Assembly (NCBI GenBank): GCA_905236605.1
Contig: CAJORD010000059.1
Span: 1-14,122 of the forward strand
DNA from: an uncultured Synergistales bacterium
Lineage (GTDB): Bacteria > Synergistota > Synergistia > Synergistales > Aminobacteriaceae
Length of the DNA: 14,122 nucleotides
Reading direction: 5' to 3'
Positions 7,027-14,122 of the stretch are shown here, piece by piece. The notes beneath the pieces were generated by a model. The model saw only the letters and a program-made list of their open reading frames with translations. It made no database searches and was not told the origin of the DNA. The position numbers were made by a program, and so were the translations under genes. The number at the start of each line of letters is the position of its first letter. The first letter of the stretch is position 1.

Positions 7027-7950
7027 TCAACCTAACTCCTCACTCAATAAAAGTCCGTGTCGAAGGCCGTTGATACTTACGATACAGTGTTGAGCATTCA
7101 ACATCTTTAAAACTGTGAAGATTATGCACGCGCTACCTAAAATTACATCGGCGCGACTTGCAGGGAGTCCGATTACGTTTTGACGTTCGCTCAAAGTCAA
7201 AGCCGCGTACATTTTAATTTGTCTTCTAATGTCGCTCATGGTCAGGGTGCAGCCGTGGAGTTTCGAGGGCACAAAATTTTCGCAAGCAAATTTAACGCTG
7301 GCCATCGTTACGATACCGCCGCCAACGCCGATAATTTTTGCCGGGGCTGTTTCAAATATTAATTTGTCAACATGATTTTCAATGAAAAGATTTTTAACAT
7401 GCTCGACGACTTCGTCGCAAAAAATTTTTTTTATAGGCTTGTCATGAATGTTGAAAAATTTTTCAGAGAGATTTACGGCTCCGACAGGGACACTTATAAT
7501 TTTGTTGATGCTCCCCGCAGAGCCTGCTACAAATTCCGTACTACCACCGCCGCTGTCAAACATGATTGTATTTCCGTCTAAGTCAAAACCGTCAACGGCA
7601 CCTAGCCACGAATATTTTGCTTCGTCTTCGCCCGAGAACACGTGAACATCAAGACCTGTTGAGCCTTTAATCATTTTTATAAATTCGTCGGCGTTCTGGG
7701 CTGTTCGCAACGCCATCGTTCCAACTATAAAAATTTCTGCGCCGCTCTTGGCCGCACGACGTGCCATTTTAGTTACGGTATCACAAGAAATTTTCATGCT
7801 GGCTTCGCTCAAAAATCCTGTCGCTGACATTCCGCGCCCAAGTCTGACTACTTCGGTCTCGTCGCGAATAACGTGAATTTTACCGGCGACAACGCGAGCG
7901 ACACGCATTTTTATAGAATTGCTGCCAATGTCAATAACCGCTTTAATCAT
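7027..7950 (-). CDS. Short Ppx/GppA-family phosphatase
   Basis: This belongs to the exopolyphosphatase / guanosine pentaphosphate phosphohydrolase family, with the actin-like ASKHA fold. Family members hydrolyse polyphosphate or convert pppGpp to ppGpp. Visible motifs are DIGSNSIKMRV (7-17, first phosphate loop), GTMALRTAQN (77-86), SGEDEAKYSWLGA (106-118), DSGGGSTEF (132-140, second phosphate loop) and IGVGGGIVTMAS near 210-220. At 307 aa it contains only the two catalytic lobes and lacks the C-terminal HD-like domain of the roughly 500-aa enterobacterial enzymes, so it resembles short Ppx forms. It is the last gene of its operon. Its ATG overlaps the YibE/F stop by 8 bases. It converges on the kinase gene with only 6 bases between stops. 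Substrate preference is open. Confidence 0.92.
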   Translation of the reverse strand: MIKAVIDIGSNSIKMRVARVVAGKIHVIRDETEVVRLGRGMSATGFLSEASMKISCDTVTKMARRAAKSGAEIFIVGTMALRTAQNADEFIKMIKGSTGLDVHVFSGEDEAKYSWLGAVDGFDLDGNTIMFDSGGGSTEFVAGSAGSINKIISVPVGAVNLSEKFFNIHDKPIKKIFCDEVVEHVKNLFIENHVDKLIFETAPAKIIGVGGGIVTMASVKFACENFVPSKLHGCTLTMSDIRRQIKMYAALTLSERQNVIGLPASRADVILGSACIIFTVLKMLNAQHCIVSINGLRHGLLLSEELG

Positions 7951-9070
7951 CTCGTCGCCTCAATGACTCCTGCATAACGAAGCAGAATGCCGTAACCGGA
8001 ATCGTGAACAAAAGGCCAAGAGTCCCCGCAAGCCCTTGAACGATCTCTTGCGCTATATAAGGATCGTTCATAAGGCCGGAAATCTCTACGCCGGCGCTGC
8101 AAATTAAAATTGCCATAGGCAAAGAACTTCCCATGTATGCAAGAATTAAAGTGTTAATCATGCTGCCAAGGACTTCGCCGCCGACATTCAGGCCCGCTAA
8201 TAAAAGTCTGTCAAGCGGAATATCGTTATCGTAATCGACAAATTCTGACATTGAAGCCGTAACCGAAACTGCGACATCGAGGACAGCGCCTATAGAGCCG
8301 ATTAAGACCGACGCAAGCAAAACACCGCGCATGTTCAAGCCGGGCAACGTTGAAGCAAGCAAAGCAGCCCCTTCACCCGCTAGGCCGGAGAGTTGCCACA
8401 CCCACACCATCAAAGAGCCGAGCAAAAATCCGCAAAACGCTCCGCCTAAACTCCCAAGCAACGCCACGAGCATATAACGAACATGATGAACGACGCATAA
8501 CACCGTTACAGTAGCGATTATTAAAACGGAAGCTAACGCAAGTGCAACAGGATTCCAGCCGTTCGAAACAAGTGGCACCATAGTGAAAACTAAAACCGCT
8601 ATCGACGCTCCAAGACCAAGTAGCGCGAATAAACCTCGAAATCCCGTTAGCGCGATTAAAATAGCGCAGACCGCCATCACAATTCCTGCAACCGAAGGCA
8701 CTCGAAACGCATCAGCGATTGAATACTGCACGCGGCCATCGTTGAACATGTCCCACACTAGTAAGTACCTGCGACCGTTTACAACTTCAATCCCGGTTCC
8801 TGCAAGTCGAATCGTTTTGACGTTCATTACTCGTTCATCGTCAGTTCCGGATAAGACCTGCAAAATCGTATCGCGCTCTAACATTTCGTAAGATTCTTCT
8901 TTTTCGTCTTCGGGGGGAATTATACTTTCAGGCCCGGCCTCGATAACTCGAACGATTAAAGATTCGTTATTGTCCCAATGATGAACAGCGTAATAATCCA
9001 CCGCGCAATAAAACGCCCACGAAATCACGCACGCTAAAATCAAACGCGCAAAAAAATTTCTAGTCTTCAT
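7943..9070 (-). CDS. YibE/F-family multipass membrane protein
   Basis: This 375-aa integral membrane protein resembles the YibE/F family, whose biochemical function is not established. One N-terminal membrane segment (about 9-26) is followed by an extracytoplasmic domain of about 100 residues. Around seven further hydrophobic segments then lie at roughly 126-143, 145-166, 173-194, 198-223, 249-270, 300-324 and 343-367. The conserved features GAVLDVAVSV (261-270) and the NTLILAYMGSSLP region (306-318) fit the family. The gene overlaps the pseudouridine synthase upstream by 11 bases and the Ppx gene downstream by 8. A transport role has been suggested for the family, but nothing in the sequence fixes a substrate. 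Confidence 0.85.
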   Translation of the reverse strand: MKTRNFFARLILACVISWAFYCAVDYYAVHHWDNNESLIVRVIEAGPESIIPPEDEKEESYEMLERDTILQVLSGTDDERVMNVKTIRLAGTGIEVVNGRRYLLVWDMFNDGRVQYSIADAFRVPSVAGIVMAVCAILIALTGFRGLFALLGLGASIAVLVFTMVPLVSNGWNPVALALASVLIIATVTVLCVVHHVRYMLVALLGSLGGAFCGFLLGSLMVWVWQLSGLAGEGAALLASTLPGLNMRGVLLASVLIGSIGAVLDVAVSVTASMSEFVDYDNDIPLDRLLLAGLNVGGEVLGSMINTLILAYMGSSLPMAILICSAGVEISGLMNDPYIAQEIVQGLAGTLGLLFTIPVTAFCFVMQESLRRRDD

Positions 9071-10001
9071 ATTTAATTTCTAACTCCTCCAAAAATTTTT
9101 TCATATCGTCGGGCAAAGGAGCAGAAAATTTTTCTCCTTCAATCTCTTTTAACGCCGGACGGAGATTATCCGGGAACTCTAGCTCATAGGCATGAAGCAG
9201 CGGCCGTGTTACGGTCTTCATAGCACGATTGATTTTGAAGTCGCCGTATTTTCGATCGCCGATTATCGGGTGCTTTATATGAGCCATGTGAACACGTGCT
9301 TGATGAGTTCGGCCCGTCAGTAATTCGAGCTTGACTAATGAAAATTTTCCATTTGTGGCAAGTCGTTCACATTTCGTAACGGCGTTTGCTCCTTCGTCCG
9401 ACACCGTAACTAAATTATTTTCTGCGTCCTTTAATAATGGCGCGTCTATTGTGATTTCGTTAGGCGCTTGGCCTGCGACGATTGCGAGATAAAATTTTCT
9501 GACGCTTCGATTTTTGAAAAGTTCTTCGAGTGCACGGAGTGCTTCGCCGTGAAGAGCTACAGCAAGAACTCCGGTTGTGTTTCTGTCGAGACGGTGAACG
9601 GCAGCGGGTGTCTTTGAGCCAGTAACGCCCCACACTCGTGAGATTACGCTGTCGCCTCCGGCTTCGTCAGGTTGAACTAAAATTCCCGCGGGCTTGTTTA
9701 AAATTAAAACGTTCTCGCCGTGAAATAAAATTTTGATTTTTCCCCACGAATTATGAGTAAAAATTTTTTGTTCGTTTTTAGCGTCATCATTTTCATTTTC
9801 GAGCGACCATTTAACGACAAGTTCATCGCCGGCAAAAATTTTTGTTCCCGGTTCGCGAACTCGTTTTGAGTTTACACGGACTTCGCCTTTGCGGATCGAC
9901 TTCATAATCTCGCCTAGCGTTACGTGTTTGAACATTCCGCGCAGGATTCTATCGAGCCGCCTGTCGTTGTCGTCTTGTGAAATTGTGATTGTGTAACTCA
10001 T
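9060..10001 (-). CDS. RluC/RluD-type 23S rRNA pseudouridine synthase
   Basis: This enzyme converts specific uridines in RNA, probably 23S rRNA, to pseudouridine. It has 313 aa. An N-terminal S4 RNA-binding domain covers about 14-64 (RRLDRILRGMF, GEVRVNSKRV). The catalytic domain starts near 90 and contains LNKPAGILVQPD (101-112). It also has the hallmark HRLDRNTTG (136-144), in which D139 is the catalytic aspartate, and TGRTHQARVHM further on. The S4 domain and the HRLD motif place it in the RluA/C/D class rather than RsuA or TruB. RluC and RluD cannot be separated by eye. Its ATG overlaps the stop of the YhaM-like gene as ATGA, and its tail overlaps the YibE/F start by 11 bases. Confidence 0.94.
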   Translation of the reverse strand: MSYTITISQDDNDRRLDRILRGMFKHVTLGEIMKSIRKGEVRVNSKRVREPGTKIFAGDELVVKWSLENENDDAKNEQKIFTHNSWGKIKILFHGENVLILNKPAGILVQPDEAGGDSVISRVWGVTGSKTPAAVHRLDRNTTGVLAVALHGEALRALEELFKNRSVRKFYLAIVAGQAPNEITIDAPLLKDAENNLVTVSDEGANAVTKCERLATNGKFSLVKLELLTGRTHQARVHMAHIKHPIIGDRKYGDFKINRAMKTVTRPLLHAYELEFPDNLRPALKEIEGEKFSAPLPDDMKKFLEELEIKYED

Positions 10002-11023
10002 TCCTCTGCTACTGCCTCTGATACTCCGCGCCAGAGCCGTCTATCAATCATCGGCAAATATTCTGTAACTTCAGATTGTGGATTTAAGGATTCCATTTGA
10101 GACTTCCAGTAGCTCAATTTGAAATCGACATCATCGGCGGCACTCACGATAAACGCTTCTGGAGTTTCAGGCAGAACGGGCGAGCCAAATTCTTTGCGTC
10201 CATGGTGAGAAATTATTATATGTGCAATGGCAAGCGCTATTTTTTTATCAAGGTTTTCAAGTTCGGCGTATCGCATGAACATTCCATAACCTAAAATTAT
10301 ATGTTCAATTACGTTGCCTTGAGTTTTCATCGTAGGAGCCGGTTCGGCCGTGTAAGATTCGATTTTGCCAATGTCATGAAGCAAGGCTCCTGCTATAACT
10401 ACGTCAACGTCAACAGGGACTTTGAATTCTTCATAATGTCTGGCCATATCTCTTGCACCGATAGCGACTGAAAGAGAATGTTCGAGAAGGCCGCCCGAGT
10501 ATGCGTGATGAAGAAGCACCGCCGCCGGCCAAGTGCTATATTGTTCCCAAAGACCGCGCTTAAAGAAGACGTTATTCAAAAATGTTCGCAGAGCGTCGCT
10601 TGAAATTTCATCAATTAAATTTTTGAAAGTGCTTTCTAAAAATTCCTGCTTAAGCGGCGAACGCTTCGTGTAATTCTTCGGAGGATAAATATTTTGGTCA
10701 AGTATATAAATCTCGTTGAAGTTATATTGAAGCTGATCACGAAAATCTCCGACGCGGCCGATTATGCCTGCTGTGAGACCTTCAATTTTGAATCCGCAGT
10801 TATCCGGGTCAATCATGAATTTATCGCCGCCCTGATGATTCCACCATGACGTCGTTGACCACGCCTTGCCTTCAATGTCGCCTGATTGGTCACAAAGAGC
10901 AACGTCCCAAAAAATATTTCCGTTTCTGTCTGTTCGAGTTGAGATTCGAGTAACGATACCCACCGTACTGAAATCAGAATTTTTGGGAAGCTGTTTTACA
11001 TCTTTTATAATTTGTTGTTTCAT
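9998..11023 (-). CDS. YhaM-like 3'-5' exoribonuclease (OB-fold plus HD domain)
   Basis: This 341-aa protein has the architecture of Bacillus YhaM, a 3'-to-5' exonuclease acting on RNA and single-stranded DNA. An N-terminal OB fold lies at about 16-110 (GIVTRISTRTDRNGN, ALCDQSGDIEGKAW). An HD metal-dependent phosphohydrolase domain lies at about 165-310. HD residues visible are H182 (LLEHS), H216-D217 (LLHDIGK), H241 (EHIILG), H273-H274 (SHHG) and D298. The set looks complete, so catalytic activity is expected. It is the first gene of a four-gene operon with a pseudouridine synthase, a YibE/F protein and Ppx. The first two genes suggest an RNA-metabolism theme, but the grouping may only reflect co-transcription. 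Confidence 0.92.
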   Translation of the reverse strand: MKQQIIKDVKQLPKNSDFSTVGIVTRISTRTDRNGNIFWDVALCDQSGDIEGKAWSTTSWWNHQGGDKFMIDPDNCGFKIEGLTAGIIGRVGDFRDQLQYNFNEIYILDQNIYPPKNYTKRSPLKQEFLESTFKNLIDEISSDALRTFLNNVFFKRGLWEQYSTWPAAVLLHHAYSGGLLEHSLSVAIGARDMARHYEEFKVPVDVDVVIAGALLHDIGKIESYTAEPAPTMKTQGNVIEHIILGYGMFMRYAELENLDKKIALAIAHIIISHHGRKEFGSPVLPETPEAFIVSAADDVDFKLSYWKSQMESLNPQSEVTEYLPMIDRRLWRGVSEAVAEE

Positions 11024-11047
11024 GAAGTTCTAATTTGCCCTCTCATG

Positions 11048-11076
11048 TTAGAATTTCTTAATTTTGCGATTATTAT
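11048..11076 (+). promoter_or_regulatory. Candidate promoter of the dcd-nadK-recN operon
   Basis: TTAGAA (11048-11053, three of six matches to -35) is separated by 17 bases from TATTAT (11071-11076, five of six matches to -10). The predicted start of transcription is near 11083, about 30 bases before the TTG start codon. Spacing is ideal, but the -35 is weak. Confidence 0.4.
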
Positions 11077-11100
11077 ATCAGTGTAAAAATTTAATCTTAG
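11072..11100 (-). promoter_or_regulatory. Candidate promoter of the yhaM-like operon
   Basis: On the minus strand a perfect TATAAT lies at 11072-11077. A weak -35 (CTAAGA, 11095-11100) sits 17 bases further up. The -10 is shifted by only one base from the opposing plus-strand -10, so the two promoters occupy the same DNA. The leader to the ATG at 11023 would be roughly 40 bases. Confidence 0.4.
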
Positions 11101-11115
11101 GAAGGAAATTTTAAT

Positions 11116-11643
11116 TTGATTCTCTCAGGTCTTGAAATAAAAAATCACATAGGCCGCGAAATTATAATCACGCCGTTTGACCCCGGGCGCGTCAATCCGA
11201 ACAGTTATAATCTTTCACTGCACGACGAACTTTTAATCTATAACGAAAAAATTTTAGACATGAAGAAGGCAAACGCGACTCAAAAAATTTTAATCCCGCC
11301 TGAAGGTCTTGTGCTCGAACCGGGAAAATTATATCTTGGCCGCACGGAAGAATATACAAAGACCGAAGGCTTTATTCCGATGTTGGAGGGACGTTCTTCA
11401 ATAGGAAGACTTGGAATTTGTATTCACGTTACTGCGGGCTTCGGTGATGTTGGCTTCGCGGGTTATTGGACACTCGAATTATTTTGCGTTCAGCCGGTGA
11501 GAGTTTACGCGGGCGTTCAGATTGCGCAGATTTATTATCACACGATAAGCGAGCCTTACGAGAATTACACGACGGGAAAATATCAAAATAACAAAGGCAT
11601 TCAGCCGAGTATGCTTTACAAAGAACTAGGAATGAGGGATTAA
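11116..11643 (+). CDS. dcd: dCTP deaminase
   Basis: This cytoplasmic enzyme deaminates dCTP to dUTP, feeding thymidylate synthesis. It has 175 aa, the normal length. The family core is EGRSSIGRLGI (91-101) followed by HVTAGFGDVGFAGYWTLEL (104-122), with E121 the expected catalytic glutamate and R93, S94 and S95 in the nucleotide-binding region. The C-terminal NNKGIQPS segment also fits. Some homologues are bifunctional deaminase/dUTPases, which cannot be excluded here. The start is TTG at 11116, supported by the usual family N-terminus (MILSG) and by AGGAAGGA ending 9 bases upstream. It is the first gene of an operon with nadK 9 bases downstream. Confidence 0.95.
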   Translation: MILSGLEIKNHIGREIIITPFDPGRVNPNSYNLSLHDELLIYNEKILDMKKANATQKILIPPEGLVLEPGKLYLGRTEEYTKTEGFIPMLEGRSSIGRLGICIHVTAGFGDVGFAGYWTLELFCVQPVRVYAGVQIAQIYYHTISEPYENYTTGKYQNNKGIQPSMLYKELGMRD

Positions 11644-11652
11644 GTATTTAAT

Positions 11653-12525
11653 ATGAAAGAATTGGGAATGATTGTGAACTTGCGTAAGCCCGAAGCCGTG
11701 AGCATGGCGAAAAAATTATTATCTTGGGGAAATGATAACGGCTGTAAATTTCTTTTACCTCATCAGGAAGCCAGCGCTTTAACTACCGCAGGACTTGACG
11801 ACGCCGAATGGCTTAGGGCCGTGAAGATAGCTATCGTGATTGGCGGCGATGGAACTTTTTTACGTGCGGCGCGTTACGTTATGGGGACGGAAATAATTTT
11901 GCACGGCGTTAATCTTGGTCATTTAGGTTTCTTGGCTTTGAGCCGGCCGGAAGAAATTGAGCAAGACTTAAAAAATATTTTAGAAGATAATTTTGAAGTT
12001 TTAGAGCGAAGAGTTTTGAAATGTCTCGTGTATCGTGATGATTTAGATTCGCCGCTTCACAAAATTTACGCGCTTAATGACGTTGTCTTAAACACAAACG
12101 CTATAGCGCGGCTGCTGCAAGTCGAAATAGATTTTAATGAAAAATTTTTTTGTGTCCTTCCGACCGACGGCGTTATAGTTTCAACTCCGACAGGTTCGAC
12201 GGCTTACGCTCTTTCAGCAGGAGGCCCGATAATCCCGCCGCATATGGACGCGCTTTTACTTGCCCCACTTTGCGCTCACACTTTATATTCAAGGCCGCTT
12301 GTTGCGTCAGAACTCGACACTATAAATTTAATTCCCCGAGGAGCTTCGCGAGATTTAATTTTGACTCAGGACGGGCAATTAGGCTACGAAATTTTTCCGG
12401 GCGATAAAATAGACATCAGACTTTCACGAACAAAAAAAATCAGAACCGTGAATTTGCCGGGGAGAGATTTTCTTGACATCGTGAGAGAAAAATTAGGCTG
12501 GGGTCAGGCGTTTAAGATTGATTGA
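11653..12525 (+). CDS. nadK: NAD kinase
   Basis: NadK phosphorylates NAD to NADP in the cytoplasm and is normally essential. It has 290 aa, the standard size. Motifs are GGDGTFLRAAR (64-74) with D66 the catalytic aspartate, HGVNLGHLGFL (about 82-92), the NDVVLN segment, and DGVIVSTPTGSTAYALSAGG, which contacts the nucleotide. GAGGG at the end of dcd, about 13 bases before the ATG, is the only ribosome-binding candidate, so efficient translation may rely on coupling to dcd. The stop overlaps the recN start by 8 bases. Pairing of nadK with recN occurs in many bacteria. Confidence 0.96.
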   Translation: MKELGMIVNLRKPEAVSMAKKLLSWGNDNGCKFLLPHQEASALTTAGLDDAEWLRAVKIAIVIGGDGTFLRAARYVMGTEIILHGVNLGHLGFLALSRPEEIEQDLKNILEDNFEVLERRVLKCLVYRDDLDSPLHKIYALNDVVLNTNAIARLLQVEIDFNEKFFCVLPTDGVIVSTPTGSTAYALSAGGPIIPPHMDALLLAPLCAHTLYSRPLVASELDTINLIPRGASRDLILTQDGQLGYEIFPGDKIDIRLSRTKKIRTVNLPGRDFLDIVREKLGWGQAFKID

Positions 12526-14110
12526 AAAAATTTTTATAAACAACATCGGCGGCATTAAAGAAGCAAGTTTGAATTTCACAGGCGGCTTGAATGTCATCAC
12601 GGGCGAGAGTGGCGCAGGCAAAAGCAGTGTCGTTCGTGCGCTCGAATTATTGACGGGCGGTCGAGGCGGCGTCAAGTTCATCAGGGCCGGCGAAACTCGT
12701 GGGACTGTCGAAGCAAAATTTTCGGCCACTTCGATTTCTCGTGAGATTAATCAAAACGGACGTTCACGCGCAAAAATTGAAAATGAAAACGTCGCACTCA
12801 ATGACTGCGCCAAAGTTGTTAATTCGCTCGTGAGGATTCAAAATCAGTTCGCACAGATCGAATTATTAGATAACGAAAAGCAGCTTGCAATGTTGGATTC
12901 GTGCCTCGATGAAAAAATCCAAAATGAGACTTTTAATTTGTTTCGAGAGATTTACGACAAGGCCAAGCGCAGCGCTGACGAGTTACGCGCAATCAAAAAA
13001 CGCCGCGCCGAAATTGAAAAAAAATTTTCAAACGCACGAGAAATTTTTGAACTTGTGAAAATCGCAAGGCCCGAAGCCGGACTCGAAATTAAATTAGAAA
13101 ATTCTCTTTCGGACCTCACGCACAGAATTTCGCAGCGAGAACGCGCTAAAGAAAGTTTTGATACGCTCACGGGCGGTCTGTCTGAAAACGGATTAATCGG
13201 GAACGCGGAAGCGTGCTTTGAAGAACTTTACGATTTTATGAACGCCGATGACGCTGACGAAGCCCGACGGAGTTTTGAAAATTTATATTCAGTCATAAAA
13301 AATTTGTCCGGCGCTTTCGATGATGAAGAAAGCGATATTAACTCGCGCGAAGAAATTGAAACTCGCCTCGGAGCTTTACGAAGATTAAAACGACTTTGCA
13401 ATATTCCAGACGAGAACGAATTATTAAATTACACAAGCGAAATTTATAAAAATCTCGAATGGCTCGAAGCAAGTTACAAAGATTTAGAAATTTTATCTGC
13501 GCGTTCGCTCGAAGAAAAGAAAAAAGCCAATGCCCTCGCAATGGAAATCAGGCACGCTCGCCACGAAGCCGCAGAAAAATTAGAAATCCGCGTCAACGAA
13601 TTATTAAACGAACTCGCAATGACGGGAATAATTTTCAAAATTAATTTCATCGGCCTTCAAAAATTAAAACGAAATGGAGCGGACGGAATCGAATTTATTT
13701 TGAGTGATGGCTCACGTGAAGGACGCGTCGAAAAAATCGCTTCGGGTGGTGAACTTAGTCGCCTGCTCTTGGCCTTGCAACTTTCATTGCCGGACGAATG
13801 GTTGCCGCCTACGATCGTATTTGACGAAGTCGAAGCGGGGCTTGGAGGTCGCGCGGCTGTGTTATCAGGGACGCAATTAAAAAAACTTTCTCGAAAGTGT
13901 CAGGTGATCCTCGTAACTCACGAAGCCTCTATAGCAGCGCTTGGCGATTCGCACATTCTAATTCAGCGAACGGAGGGCGAAACTTTCATGAAGAACATCA
14001 CCGGCGAAGAACGAGTTAAAGAAATTGCTCGAATGCTTTCAGGTTCGCCGGACATGACTGAAGCATTAGAGCACGCGAAAAAATTAATTAAAAGTCAAGA
14101 AGAACATTGA
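12518..14110 (+). CDS. recN: DNA repair protein RecN
   Basis: RecN is an SMC-like ATPase that acts early in recombinational repair of double-strand breaks. The 530 residues are slightly shorter than typical (about 550-570), but both ATPase halves are present. Walker A is GESGAGKSS (29-37). The ABC signature is SGGELSR (409-415). Walker B is TIVFDEVEAGLGG with D436 and E437. The switch His is H468 in VTHEAS. Charged coiled-coil segments lie between, at about 140-200 and 285-360. The start is TTG at 12518, inside the end of nadK. It gives the family-typical N-terminus (MIEKIFINNIGG), but its Shine-Dalgarno (AGGCG) is weak. A rare start plus overlap suggests low, coupled expression. No LexA-type operator was seen nearby. 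The gene is complete; 12 bases of unassigned sequence follow. Confidence 0.95.
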   Translation: MIEKIFINNIGGIKEASLNFTGGLNVITGESGAGKSSVVRALELLTGGRGGVKFIRAGETRGTVEAKFSATSISREINQNGRSRAKIENENVALNDCAKVVNSLVRIQNQFAQIELLDNEKQLAMLDSCLDEKIQNETFNLFREIYDKAKRSADELRAIKKRRAEIEKKFSNAREIFELVKIARPEAGLEIKLENSLSDLTHRISQRERAKESFDTLTGGLSENGLIGNAEACFEELYDFMNADDADEARRSFENLYSVIKNLSGAFDDEESDINSREEIETRLGALRRLKRLCNIPDENELLNYTSEIYKNLEWLEASYKDLEILSARSLEEKKKANALAMEIRHARHEAAEKLEIRVNELLNELAMTGIIFKINFIGLQKLKRNGADGIEFILSDGSREGRVEKIASGGELSRLLLALQLSLPDEWLPPTIVFDEVEAGLGGRAAVLSGTQLKKLSRKCQVILVTHEASIAALGDSHILIQRTEGETFMKNITGEERVKEIARMLSGSPDMTEALEHAKKLIKSQEEH

Positions 14111-14122
14111 CCCAGAAGACGC

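Noticed and set aside
8583..8891. Open frame of 102 codons on the plus strand
   Set aside because: It lies wholly inside the YibE/F gene on the opposite strand, has no ribosome-binding site and reads as low-quality composition; it is an antisense shadow.
1..14122. Recurring AAAATTTT-like tracts through many genes
   Set aside because: They follow from AT-rich codons for Lys, Asn, Phe and Ile in the coding frames; no fixed spacing or unit was seen, so I do not call them repeats.

Overview
The window looks like chromosomal housekeeping DNA from a diderm anaerobe. My best guess is Synergistota, with a diderm Firmicute such as Negativicutes as the alternative. This rests on an FtsEX/M23/CtpA envelope cluster, a YhaM-type exoribonuclease, a YibE/F protein and frequent TTG starts; there is no rRNA or marker gene to settle it. 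Coding density is very high. No intergenic gap exceeds about 150 bases, and I saw no tRNA, rRNA, CRISPR array, insertion sequence or phage gene.

Region 1 (1-5932, minus strand) is one compact operon read right to left. It runs: an unrecognised 299-aa cytoplasmic protein, ftsE, ftsX, an intact M23 coiled-coil peptidase, a second M23 coiled-coil protein that has lost two active-site histidines, and a CtpA-type S41 protease cut by the left window edge. The first three genes are joined by 4-base ATGA overlaps and the next two by gaps of 10-12 bases. The likely logic is that FtsEX uses ATP hydrolysis to switch periplasmic cell-wall hydrolysis through the M23 proteins, while CtpA may process or remove such hydrolases.

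Region 2 (6079-7020, plus strand) is a single PfkB-family sugar kinase with its own extended -10 promoter. Its arginine codons differ from those of its neighbours.

Region 3 (7027-11023, minus strand) is a four-gene operon read right to left: a YhaM-like OB/HD exoribonuclease, an RluC/RluD-type pseudouridine synthase, a YibE/F membrane protein and a short Ppx/GppA phosphatase. Every junction overlaps by 4 to 11 bases.

Region 4 (11116-14110, plus strand) holds dCTP deaminase, NAD kinase and RecN, covering nucleotide supply, NADP supply and double-strand-break repair. It diverges from region 3 at a 92-base promoter region where the two predicted -10 boxes lie almost on top of each other.

The most notable item is the FtsEX cassette: a dead and a live M23 paralogue in tandem, with an uncharacterised protein at the head and CtpA at the tail.
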